Part shown: one piece after another, positions 15,462 to 23,067 of the stretch
Layout of the letters: the number at the start of each line of letters is the position of its first letter
Numbering within the stretch: position 1 is the first letter of the stretch
DNA from: Bacteroidales bacterium UBA4331
GTDB lineage: Bacteria > Bacteroidota > Bacteroidia > Bacteroidales > Paludibacteraceae
Length of the DNA: 64,000 bases
NCBI GenBank assembly: GCA_002394395.1
Contig: DGTR01000007.1
Location: 21,244-85,243, forward strand
Direction: 5' to 3'
The notes under the pieces: generated by a model
What the model saw: the letters and a program-made list of their open reading frames with translations, nothing else
The model's database searches: none
What the model was told of the DNA's origin: nothing
Made by a program: the position numbers and the translations under genes

Positions 15462-17129
15462 CTATTTCAATGTATAATACTTATGATTCCAAGCGGTCGA
15501 ATGTACGTTCGGCAACTCGATGATACCCTCTTTATGCTGCTTGCCTTGTGCCAGATGCAATGCCATAGCCACGGCTGCCATGTCGTCGGCGGAAGCTCCC
15601 TTCCCTTCAGGGGAGGGCTGGGGAGAGGCTATATATTTCCGCAGCTCTTCCGGCACTTCTTTGCCGGCTTTCTGTATTCTTTCTGCCAGATCCTTGTTGA
15701 ACTGCTCTTTGGCGATGCCGGACTTGAACTCGCGGTATTGTTTGTCGTGCATAGCGAACTCGAACAACTCCTCGTCGTCCTGTCCCCTATCCCAACCGAG
15801 TTCTTTCATCTCTTTGATGTACTGCGGCAGCACGTTCGGATAGAGTTTCTGCGGGTCGTCGGTGTAGAACTCAAAGCCTTTCTCTTTGGCAAGTTCGATA
15901 ATCTCCGGTGCTAACTCTCCCGGCAACTTACCGGACTTGCCGAGGATCATACCCCACATCGCCGGATCCATACGCGTGAAATCTTTCTCACCCATCGAGC
16001 GGCTGAAGAGGTTCATCAGCGCAGCGTTCTTCACATACTGGCTGAACGGCGTCACGAGACACGGCGTACCAAGCATCGGCCAGATGCGTTGTACCTCGTC
16101 GAAGAGTTGTACGAGCAGTTCATCTTCGGAGAGTTCGGGTTCGCCTTTCTTCTTGAGGTTGGCGTTGATAGCTGCGTGCATGCCTTTGAGATCCGCCATG
16201 AGCGAACCCATCATACCTCCCGGCAGACCACAACCCACGAGCAACGAAGTCATCAATGCGTTTTTCGGGTCAATCCAATACCCGAGGAAATCATCGATGA
16301 ACGACTGCGTCAGGCTGCGCGCCTCCATATAGGCCTTCATATTGATGTCTTTTACAAGGAATCCTGCATCTTTGAGCATCGCCTGAATAGTGATCACATC
16401 CGGGTGCACTTTACCCCAAGAGAGCGGCTCCATCGCTACGTCCAGCACATCGCCGCCGGCTTTCGCTACTTCGAGCATCGAAGCTACAGAGAATCCCGGT
16501 CCTGAATGGCCGTGGTATTGGATGATGATGTCCGGATGTTTCTCCTTGATAGCCGCCACGATCTTTCCAAGCATCGCCGGACGGCCGATACCTGCCATAT
16601 CTTTGAGGCAGATTTCCTGTGCGCCACCTTCTATCAGCTGCTCTGCGAGGTTGATGTAATACTCTGCAGTATGCACTTTCGAATAGGTGATACACATTGT
16701 TGCTTGCGCAGTCATGCCTGCTTCTTTCGCCCATTTGATGGACGGAATAATATTTCTCGGGTCATTCAGGCCGCAGAAGATTCGGGTGATGTCGGTTCCT
16801 TGCGCGTGCTTCACTTTGTACATCAGCTGGCGCACATCCGCCGGTACCGGATTCATACGCAACGCATTCAGACCACGGTCCAACATGTGCGTCTTGATTC
16901 CCGCCTCGTTGAACGGCTTGCAGAACGTACGAACCGCCAAGTTCGGGTTCTCGCCGTATAGCAGGTTCACTTGTTCACTCGCACCGCCGTTGGTCTCCAC
17001 ACGGTCAAAACAGCCCATGTCGATGATCACCGGCGCAATCTTCGCCAACTGATCTCTGCGCGGCACGTATTTACCACTACTCTGCCACATGTCACGATAG
17101 ACAAGGGAGAATTGAATTTCTTTTTTCAT
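15462..17129 (-). CDS. oadA: Carboxyltransferase subunit (oxaloacetate decarboxylase alpha / pyruvate carboxylase B type)
   Basis: This 555-residue TIM-barrel carboxyltransferase moves carboxyl groups between oxaloacetate or pyruvate and biotin. The start (FSLVYRDMWQSSGKYVPRRD), the metal/substrate region YHGHSGPG and the post-barrel helical domain are clear. The protein ends without a biotinyl domain (no MKM-type motif), so a separate biotin carrier must exist, as in multi-subunit decarboxylases. Near residue 502 the peptide SPQPSPEGKG is encoded by a dispersed palindromic repeat (about 15594-15630) inserted in frame in the hinge before the C-terminal tail. Whether it acts as a Na+-pump subunit or an anaplerotic enzyme cannot be decided here. 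Confidence 0.85.
   Translation of the reverse strand: MKKEIQFSLVYRDMWQSSGKYVPRRDQLAKIAPVIIDMGCFDRVETNGGASEQVNLLYGENPNLAVRTFCKPFNEAGIKTHMLDRGLNALRMNPVPADVRQLMYKVKHAQGTDITRIFCGLNDPRNIIPSIKWAKEAGMTAQATMCITYSKVHTAEYYINLAEQLIEGGAQEICLKDMAGIGRPAMLGKIVAAIKEKHPDIIIQYHGHSGPGFSVASMLEVAKAGGDVLDVAMEPLSWGKVHPDVITIQAMLKDAGFLVKDINMKAYMEARSLTQSFIDDFLGYWIDPKNALMTSLLVGCGLPGGMMGSLMADLKGMHAAINANLKKKGEPELSEDELLVQLFDEVQRIWPMLGTPCLVTPFSQYVKNAALMNLFSRSMGEKDFTRMDPAMWGMILGKSGKLPGELAPEIIELAKEKGFEFYTDDPQKLYPNVLPQYIKEMKELGWDRGQDDEELFEFAMHDKQYREFKSGIAKEQFNKDLAERIQKAGKEVPEELRKYIASPQPSPEGKGASADDMAAVAMALHLAQGKQHKEGIIELPNVHSTAWNHKYYTLK
15594..15630 (-). repeat. Dispersed CCCTCCCC palindromic repeat, in frame inside oadA
   Basis: Read on the minus strand this segment has ccccagccctcccc, three bases, then agggaagggag. 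It is the same element as in tex (27636-27672), with relatives at 26478-26507 and 41129-41162. Confidence 0.75.
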
Positions 17130-17187
17130 ATAGCTAATTTTTCGTTATTTCGTTATGACGTTATCCCGTAATTACGTAATTCCTGAA

Positions 17188-19017
17188 TCAGAATCCGAAG
17201 CTCAATCCGCAAGTCACCGTAAAATTCTTGCCTTGCAGATAAATGGGTGTATATTTGTTGAGATAATAGTTCACCAGCGCATCGCCGCTCAGCTCCTGCG
17301 AGGTTCCGTCGGCATTCCATCCGCGGTCTTCTCCCGGCACTCGTGCCGATTTAGGAGCGTACGCACGCGTATTATTATAGGTAAAATCCACATGCGCATA
17401 GCAGTTATTAAAGACTTCGTATATTGCCCGGAAGTTGATCTCGTCGTTTCGCCAGATCTTCTCCGCAAACGGTTTCTGAGCAATGATAGTGCCTATATTG
17501 CGGCGAATATAATCATACGAGTTATATTTCGTATCATTCGTATAATCCAGAACCAGCCTCAATCCACGTACAGGACGGTACGCTAATTGCACGAAGATCG
17601 ATTGCGCGTTATCGCCCATGTAATGGCCAATATTATAGCTATTAGATGTAAAATCTGTTACTGCAATCGAGTGCGTGTAACAAGCGATATACGAGCGCAT
17701 AAACTCTCCGCGAAGCGACAGACCTTTTACCGGCCAGCCGCTCCAATTAAAGCCCACCAAGTAAGAAATAGGATTCTTCTGCGGGTCGGATTTCTTCAAG
17801 CGCGACAACTTAAACTCGTCCAGAAAGAACGATCCGTAGAGCCGCAGATGGTCTGTCGGACGAATCGTAATGGTTGCAAAAGCCTGCGAGTTCTGGTTCT
17901 CAGAGTTGATGCCTTTGGTCAGCAGGTGATCCAGCGATTTGAAGAACGCAATCGGAATGAAATATGCTGCTTGCACATTGCGTTCGGCGTAAACAATCGA
18001 GTTTCCGATGGAGAACTGAATATACTTAATCGGCATGAATGTGAACATATTCGCTGCCATGAATTTGTTGGCAGGGCGATAGTTCTTCTTAATCACGCCT
18101 TCATCAGACACCTCCGAGTAATAATACGTCGAGTCCATCACATTGGACGGCAGCCACGCGTGGAAGTAATCAAACTGGAACCACTTACACGGCGTCAGTT
18201 GCAGCGTTACCATCGGAACGGCGGGATTATGCGCAGAAAGGATATTCGACGCATGTTGCGCATCGCCCCATTGGATACGTTCCCGTTGTACGCCAATACT
18301 ACCCCACCAGGCATAAAGCGATATACCGCCTCGTGAGTCCGAGAAATCGCCTCCCTTGCCGTGCGACACTTCTTTGTATTGCACACCCGGCAGATTATTC
18401 AGGAAGGTCGGTTGGGTCAGCCGCGGACCGTTATATTGCGACCATGAATCAGGGTAATAGGATTCTTTATATTTCACCCACCGCCAACTGTTATCGCGGA
18501 TGGAACCCCAGATAGAGAGGTGATGCGCGATGTCCATCTGAATCTCTGCTCCATACCAACGATGCGAGATCACACCTTTCTTATTGGCATACAGATCCAT
18601 GCCGAGTATCGGACGGATACGCATCTTGAAGATCTTGTCTTTGGTCAGAATATGCAGACTCGGATCCGCCAACGAGAGGTTGGAAACCGGCGTAATCCAT
18701 TGCGTCACATGCCTATGCCCGTACGAGTAATAAACGGGGAGTGTGTCCAGCTCCAGCGCATAGTCCTGCATGTAAAACTGCAGGTCGTCTTTCTGTCGCT
18801 TACTGAGCAACGAGTCTTTACTCTGCGCCTCGGCTAACATCCGGGCGATAGCATCTCGCGTATAGGGCTTGATTGCCGCATTGGAGGAGATCACTCCATC
18901 GGTTGTCAGTTCCTCGATGAAGTCATAAATCTCCGAATACTCAATCGCCTGAGGGATTCGCTGTGCAGACACGCTCAGCGCGCACAGGAGTGCTATAGCA
19001 AGTAGTTTACTTCGCAT
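17188..19017 (-). CDS. Outer-membrane beta-barrel, capsule assembly Wzi-like
   Basis: The 609-residue product has a signal peptide (MRSKLLAIALLCALSVSAQ), then about 80 residues with helical character, then a long series of alternating strands rich in aromatic residues. It ends TCGLSFGF with a C-terminal phenylalanine, as expected for an outer-membrane barrel. The overall pattern matches the Bacteroidota capsule assembly Wzi family, which binds or anchors surface polysaccharide. It overlaps ompH by 11 bases. The 58-bp gap downstream towards oadA contains ttcgttat-type short repeats. Confidence 0.75.
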   Translation of the reverse strand: MRSKLLAIALLCALSVSAQRIPQAIEYSEIYDFIEELTTDGVISSNAAIKPYTRDAIARMLAEAQSKDSLLSKRQKDDLQFYMQDYALELDTLPVYYSYGHRHVTQWITPVSNLSLADPSLHILTKDKIFKMRIRPILGMDLYANKKGVISHRWYGAEIQMDIAHHLSIWGSIRDNSWRWVKYKESYYPDSWSQYNGPRLTQPTFLNNLPGVQYKEVSHGKGGDFSDSRGGISLYAWWGSIGVQRERIQWGDAQHASNILSAHNPAVPMVTLQLTPCKWFQFDYFHAWLPSNVMDSTYYYSEVSDEGVIKKNYRPANKFMAANMFTFMPIKYIQFSIGNSIVYAERNVQAAYFIPIAFFKSLDHLLTKGINSENQNSQAFATITIRPTDHLRLYGSFFLDEFKLSRLKKSDPQKNPISYLVGFNWSGWPVKGLSLRGEFMRSYIACYTHSIAVTDFTSNSYNIGHYMGDNAQSIFVQLAYRPVRGLRLVLDYTNDTKYNSYDYIRRNIGTIIAQKPFAEKIWRNDEINFRAIYEVFNNCYAHVDFTYNNTRAYAPKSARVPGEDRGWNADGTSQELSGDALVNYYLNKYTPIYLQGKNFTVTCGLSFGF

Positions 19018-19633
19018 AACGTGCGTTGAGACCTTCTACAACTTCATCGGTAATATCGTAGCCGGCAACCTTGTTCATCAAGACGGCGTCGTTGAGGATG
19101 AGGTGGTAATGACCATCTGCGTTCAGCTCACGCAAGTATGCCTGTACAGAATCCTGCAGCTGCTGCGTCAGAGCGGCTTGCTGGTTCATGAAATCTGCGC
19201 TCAACTGCTGACGGAGGTTCTCCAGATCCTGCTGTTTGGCTGCCAACTGCTGCTCTTTCTTCTGCAAACGGCTCTGCTCACTCTCTGCACGCTCACGGCT
19301 CAGGAAAGCACCTGCTTCTACTTTTTTCTGGAAGTTCAGCACGTCCTGCTGGAAAGTCTCATACTCTTTCTGGAAAGCTTTGGCTTTCGTATCGAGTTTA
19401 ACCATCGACTCCTCATACTGGGATTGCAGTTTATCCGAACTCTCCACCGCTAAGGTGTAGTGGGTCAGAATGGAGTCCGTATTCACTACCGCGATCGGCA
19501 GCAAATCACCTTGTGCCTCCACTTCTGCATTAGCAGACTTCTTTGCCCAAGGATTGTACGTAAAAAAGAGAATAAACAGCGCAGCAACTCCTGCTGCCAA
19601 AATCGATTCAACGATAATACTAATTTTGTTCAT
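19007..19633 (-). CDS. OmpH/Skp-family periplasmic chaperone-like protein
   Basis: This 208-residue protein has one N-terminal membrane or signal segment (about residues 6-26) followed by IAVVNTDSILTHY, the typical start of mature OmpH/Skp. A long coiled coil rich in Q, E, K and A covers about 70-165, and a conserved ending resembles HLILNDAVLMN and YDITDEVVEGLNARY. Skp-like proteins hold outer-membrane proteins in the periplasm on the way to the Bam complex. The neighbouring Wzi-like barrel is a plausible client. The hydrophobic N-terminus might act as an anchor rather than a cleaved signal. Confidence 0.85.
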   Translation of the reverse strand: MNKISIIVESILAAGVAALFILFFTYNPWAKKSANAEVEAQGDLLPIAVVNTDSILTHYTLAVESSDKLQSQYEESMVKLDTKAKAFQKEYETFQQDVLNFQKKVEAGAFLSRERAESEQSRLQKKEQQLAAKQQDLENLRQQLSADFMNQQAALTQQLQDSVQAYLRELNADGHYHLILNDAVLMNKVAGYDITDEVVEGLNARYAK

Positions 19634-19704
19634 TGTTATTTTGTTTTTTTATTGTTTACTTTTTGTAGGCCTTTTTAGGCCGGAATAGGCCGCTTTATGC
19701 AGAG
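19634..19704. repeat. taggcc short repeats and small hairpins
   Basis: The gap between the small membrane protein and ompH contains taggcc three times (19667-19692) and a GAGCT/AGCTC hairpin (19702-19713) that overlaps the end of the upstream gene. Confidence 0.5.
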
Positions 19705-19914
19705 CTAAAGCTCCGAAATATTTAATTTCTGGGCGGATTTACGCTCAGCCTCTTTGTCAAGGGTCTTCGCGCAGTGGATCTTATCCTTCTTCAGACGCGC
19801 GTTCTGGTGGATGTGTTGCGAGCGGAAAGAATGGTCTTTACGAAAGATCACACCCACGCATAGCAGCATCATCGCCACCATCAAAAACACTATCGCTAAC
19901 AGTATAGATTTCAT
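19705..19914 (-). CDS. Small conserved Bacteroidales-type membrane-anchored protein
   Basis: The product has 69 residues: one N-terminal transmembrane or signal segment (about 3-24) followed by a basic, polar tail containing FRSQHIHQNARLKKDKIHCAKTLDKE. I recall similar short proteins of unknown function in Bacteroidales, with a membrane segment, a basic stretch, one cysteine and a DxEA-like ending; I cannot name them. It is the first gene of the leftward train and directly follows a good promoter. Its single cysteine in the tail is the only potentially reactive residue. Confidence 0.6.
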   Translation of the reverse strand: MKSILLAIVFLMVAMMLLCVGVIFRKDHSFRSQHIHQNARLKKDKIHCAKTLDKEAERKSAQKLNISEL

Positions 19915-19934
19915 ACGTTTTCAAAAATTGCGTG

Positions 19935-19972
19935 CAAAGTTACTAAAAAAATATGACATATGCAAGCATATG
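19935..19972 (-). promoter_or_regulatory. Promoter with an overlapping perfect inverted repeat
   Basis: On the minus strand CTTG (19963-19966) and TAACTTTG (19935-19942) are 20 nt apart. A perfect 7-bp inverted repeat, CATATGC-AA-GCATATG (19957-19972), covers the -33 box. No gene precedes it on this strand, so an operator is more likely than a terminator. Confidence 0.7.
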
Positions 19973-19979
19973 CCATCAT

Positions 19980-20293
19980 TTTCGTAATTTTTCTCATTTT
20001 TTTGCTATAAAAAGAGGTTGTTAAGGAAGGGAATCAGGAGATGAAATGAGTCTTATTTTTGAAAGATGACAAATAAAAAGTATATATACTACGTATATAT
20101 AGTAAAAGTTGCATAAATGACAAAATTGGGCATTCATCCTATGGTGATCCTATGGTCATCTTATGGTGATCCTATGGTGAGATACTTATTTGGGGTAGTA
20201 AATGGAGTTGTTTGGGGTCGAAAAAGGAGGTGTAGAGTGTGCGACGGGTATGGAAGGGATTTTCATAAAAAAATTAAAGAAAACGCGCGCGGG
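19980..20293. other. Intergenic region between divergent promoters, with an 11-bp tandem repeat
   Basis: No gene is supported. The region contains four tandem 11-bp units of atcctatggtg (20136-20179, two with one mismatch each) and an AT-rich stretch with tatatatacta (20083-20101). It lies between the leftward promoter at 19935-19966 and the rightward promoter at 20294-20325. Confidence 0.6.
20136..20179 (+). repeat. 11-bp tandem repeat, four copies
   Basis: Units start at 20136, 20147, 20158 and 20169 with the sequence atcctatggtg; the second ends in c and the third has a t for c. No ORF of interest overlaps. Confidence 0.85.
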
Positions 20294-20325
20294 CTTGCGT
20301 ATGTCAAAAAAAAGTTGTAACTTTG
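20294..20325 (+). promoter_or_regulatory. Promoter upstream of prsW
   Basis: CTTG (20294-20297) is followed after 20 nt by TAACTTTG (20318-20325). The spacer has TATGTC, an A8 tract and GTTG. The leader to prsW is about 140 nt and purine-rich, with repeated agaggttgag words (20396-20440). Confidence 0.78.
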
Positions 20326-20470
20326 CACGCAATTTTGCGGAAAGGAGAGTTACTGACCGTAAAACAACAATAAATAAGGAATAGAAAGACGGGAAGAGGA
20401 GAGGTTGAGAAAGAGAGGTTGAGGAGAGGAGTTAAGAGAGATAGAGAGATAAAATAATGGATATTGCGTT

Positions 20471-21166
20471 ATGATTTGGAGTTTGGTGGCGGCGGCATTA
20501 GCGCCGGTAATACTGCTTTTTATTTATATTCTAATCAAAGATATGCGGCAGCCGGAGCCGTTGGTATGGCTGCTGAAGGCATTGTGCTATGGCGTGATTT
20601 CGGCTTTGCTGGTCATTATTGTGATGAGTCCGTTCGGGGAGATGGAAGTGACGAGTTGGGTAACGGGCTTTTTGAAGGCATTTGTGCAGGCAGGTATACC
20701 GGAGGAGAGTGCGAAATTGTTGATGCTATGGTTGCTGCTGAGAAAAAATCCGTACTATGACGAGCGTTTGGACGGAATCGTGTATGCGTCTTGTATCGGT
20801 CTGGGTTTTGCGGGATTTGAGAACATCGGGTATCTGATGCAGGGTTTGGAAGACGGCAGTTGGATCTCTATCGGCGTGAGCAGAGCGCTTTTTGCGGTTC
20901 CGGGGCATTTCTTCTTCGGTGTAGTCATGGGATTTTTCTATGGTTTGGCTACTTTCGGGGATCCGGCAAAGAGAAAGCGGAATATGTTTTTGGCGTGGTT
21001 CATGCCGATGATGGCGCACGGGCTGTACGACGGCGTACTGATGAGTATGGGTGCGATGCCGGAATACGTGGCAGGAATCACGATGATCGTGTTCCTTTGG
21101 GGCTTTAACAAGCTAAGAAAGTACAGCGTGAAGCTGATTAGCAAACACCAAAATGAAATAGTATAA
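20471..21166 (+). CDS. prsW: PrsW-family intramembrane metalloprotease
   Basis: PrsW proteases cleave membrane-anchored anti-sigma factors or other membrane substrates. This 231-residue protein has about seven hydrophobic helices. The family signature EESAK lies at 78-82 (GIPEESAKLLMLWLLL), GFENIGYL near 115-122, and the histidine motifs VPGHFFFG (near 146) and AHGLYDG (near 183). All expected catalytic or metal-binding residues are therefore present. Its target is not evident; no sigma/anti-sigma pair is adjacent. The gene has its own promoter 140 nt upstream and is followed by a bactofilin gene. Confidence 0.88.
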   Translation: MIWSLVAAALAPVILLFIYILIKDMRQPEPLVWLLKALCYGVISALLVIIVMSPFGEMEVTSWVTGFLKAFVQAGIPEESAKLLMLWLLLRKNPYYDERLDGIVYASCIGLGFAGFENIGYLMQGLEDGSWISIGVSRALFAVPGHFFFGVVMGFFYGLATFGDPAKRKRNMFLAWFMPMMAHGLYDGVLMSMGAMPEYVAGITMIVFLWGFNKLRKYSVKLISKHQNEIV

Positions 21167-21263
21167 AAAAATAGCCACAAAAAAAACGGCTAAAAAAAAG
21201 AAATATAGTAGCCACACGGAAGACGGCTAAAAAAAAAACGATAATTTATAAAATACAGGAATT
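21167..21263. repeat. Two tagccac...acggcta hairpin repeats
   Basis: Two copies of a unit pairing AGCC with GGCT (about 21170-21192 and 21212-21233) are each followed by an A-run. On the opposite strand these would be hairpins preceded by T-runs, so they are not standard rightward terminators. Confidence 0.5.
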
Positions 21264-21635
21264 ATGGCAAATGACAAGCAACAAGGCGGTTTGATGTTTA
21301 ATGCGCTGACCGCAGGAAGTAAGATCGTCGGTAATATTAGTGCCGATAGCGATTTTCGTATTGATGGTACGATTGAGGGGGAGTTGAGATGTACAGGCAA
21401 AGTAGTTATTGGCGAAGCGGGCAAGATCAAGGGCACCGTGAACTGCCAGAACGCAGAGATATTAGGTCTGATGGACGGTAAGATCACTTGCAATCAGCAG
21501 TTGTCGTTGCGTGCAAGCGGAAAGATCCAGGGTGAAGTACAGACGAAGATCCTGGTAGTAGAGCCGGGTGCGCAGTTTAACGGCAGTTGCTCGATGGGCG
21601 CTAATGTTGCAGCGGCTACGGAGAAGAAGGTCTGA
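21264..21635 (+). CDS. Bactofilin (polymer-forming cytoskeletal protein)
   Basis: Bactofilins are beta-helical proteins that polymerise without nucleotide and scaffold cell-wall or envelope enzymes. The 123-residue product has a short unstructured N-terminus, then strand repeats of the form DGTIEGELRCTGKVVIGEAG and AEILGLMDGKITCNQQ, typical of the bactofilin core. The tail is a short alanine-rich segment. The length is standard. The gap after the gene is filled with inverted ATGGTA-family repeats (21640-21680). Confidence 0.92.
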   Translation: MANDKQQGGLMFNALTAGSKIVGNISADSDFRIDGTIEGELRCTGKVVIGEAGKIKGTVNCQNAEILGLMDGKITCNQQLSLRASGKIQGEVQTKILVVEPGAQFNGSCSMGANVAAATEKKV

Positions 21636-21637
21636 TG

Positions 21638-21681
21638 TACCATTTGTTCATGTACCATGTACCATTTATGTACCATTTGGC
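21638..21681 (-). repeat. ATGGTA-family short repeats, inverted orientation
   Basis: The words tgtaccatttg, gtaccatgtaccattt and gtaccatttgg follow one another. They are the reverse complement of the repeat found before the genes at 2916, 52060 and 60361. Confidence 0.65.
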
Positions 21682-21715
21682 TATTTAGTTATTTTATTAA
21701 ATCGCAAATAATCTT

Positions 21716-23029
21716 ATGAAGATTAAACCATTTCGAGGAATACGTCCGCCGAAAGAGTTGGTGGAGCAAGTGAGCAGCAGGCCGTACGACGTGCTGAATA
21801 GTGAAGAAGCACGTGCAGAAGCTGCAGGCAACGAGAAGAGTTTGTACCATATTATCAAGCCGGAGATCAATTTTGCGCCGGGAACGGATGAGCACGACGA
21901 GCGTGTGTATGGAGCGGCAGTTGAGCAGTTTAAGCTGTTCAAAGAGAAAGGATGGCTCGTTCAAGACCAGGAGGAGAAATACTACGTGTATGCGCAAACG
22001 ATTTTGGCTAAAGGCGAAGGTCTGGAGAACGCTACCGGAGCGGCTTTGGCAGGTGAGAAAGCGAAGACGCAGTATGGTCTGGTTGTCGGCGCGTGGGTGG
22101 ATGATTATCTGGAGGGACGCATTAAGAAGCACGAGTTGACGCGTAAGGACAAAGAGGAAGACCGTATGAAGCATGTGCGGGTGTTAAACGCAAACATGGA
22201 GCCTGTTTTCTTTGCTTATCCCCATCGTGAGGACTTGGACGCGATTGTAGCAGAAGTGACGAAAGGTACGCCGGAGTATGATTTTGTAGCGGCTCCGGAA
22301 GGCTTCCGCCACACGTTCTGGGTGATTAACGACAAGCAGACGATTGCCCGCATTACGGAGATTTTTGCTGAGATTCCGGCTATGTATATTGCCGACGGGC
22401 ACCACCGTTCGGCTGCAGCTGCCGGTGTTGGGGCGGAGAAACAGAAAGCAACAGGAGACAAGAACGCAGAGTTCAACTATTTCCTGGCGGTGTGCTTCCC
22501 GGATGATCAACTGAATATTATTGATTACAACCGCGTGGTGAAGGACCTGAACGGGCTTAGCGAGGTGGAATTCATTGAGAAGTTAAAAGAGGATTTCGAG
22601 ATATCGGAATATCGAGATATCGAGATATCGAACGATTTCAGCGCAGTAAAACCGAAAGGCTTGCATAATTTCTCGCTCTATCTGGGCGGAAAATGGTACT
22701 CGTTGACCGCCAAAGAAGGAAGGTATAATGACGCAGACCCGATCGGCGTGCTGGATGTGACGATCTCGAGTAACCTCATCTTGGACAAGATCCTCGGCAT
22801 CAAAGACCTGCGCTCGGACAAACGCATTGATTTCGTGGGCGGAATCAGGGGTTTAGGCGAACTGAAGAGACGTGTAGATAGCGGCGAGATGAAGATGGCA
22901 TTGGCACTCTACCCCGTTACCATGCAGCAGATCATCGACATCGCTGACAGCGGAAATATCATGCCGCCGAAGACGACGTGGTTTGAACCGAAACTGCGCA
23001 GCGGACTTGTAGTACATAGTTTGGAATAA
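21716..23029 (+). CDS. DUF1015 family protein
   Basis: This is a 437-residue cytoplasmic protein of the DUF1015 family, whose biochemical role is not established. The opening MKIKPFRGIRPPKELVEQV with SRPYDVLN and the conserved ADGHHRSAAA (near 226-235) identify it. In many Bacteroidota this gene sits beside serA and serC; here it is alone, about 6 kb away. Residues about 294-306 (EISEYRDIEISND) are encoded by tandem cgagatat words at 22597-22632, the same words that fill the serA-serC and dcp upstream gaps. This looks like an in-frame repeat insertion in a tolerant loop. Confidence 0.85.
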   Translation: MKIKPFRGIRPPKELVEQVSSRPYDVLNSEEARAEAAGNEKSLYHIIKPEINFAPGTDEHDERVYGAAVEQFKLFKEKGWLVQDQEEKYYVYAQTILAKGEGLENATGAALAGEKAKTQYGLVVGAWVDDYLEGRIKKHELTRKDKEEDRMKHVRVLNANMEPVFFAYPHREDLDAIVAEVTKGTPEYDFVAAPEGFRHTFWVINDKQTIARITEIFAEIPAMYIADGHHRSAAAAGVGAEKQKATGDKNAEFNYFLAVCFPDDQLNIIDYNRVVKDLNGLSEVEFIEKLKEDFEISEYRDIEISNDFSAVKPKGLHNFSLYLGGKWYSLTAKEGRYNDADPIGVLDVTISSNLILDKILGIKDLRSDKRIDFVGGIRGLGELKRRVDSGEMKMALALYPVTMQQIIDIADSGNIMPPKTTWFEPKLRSGLVVHSLE

Positions 23030-23067
23030 AGACCGCGTCGCTAAAGGAATAAGGAATAAAGACATAA

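Noticed and set aside
14463..15914. Long open frame (483 codons) on the plus strand opposite serC and oadA
   Set aside because: It spans two well-recognised genes antisense, has no family features, and follows from codon bias of the true genes.
21167..21263. Rightward terminators between prsW and the bactofilin gene
   Set aside because: The hairpins are followed by A-runs, not T-runs, on the plus strand.
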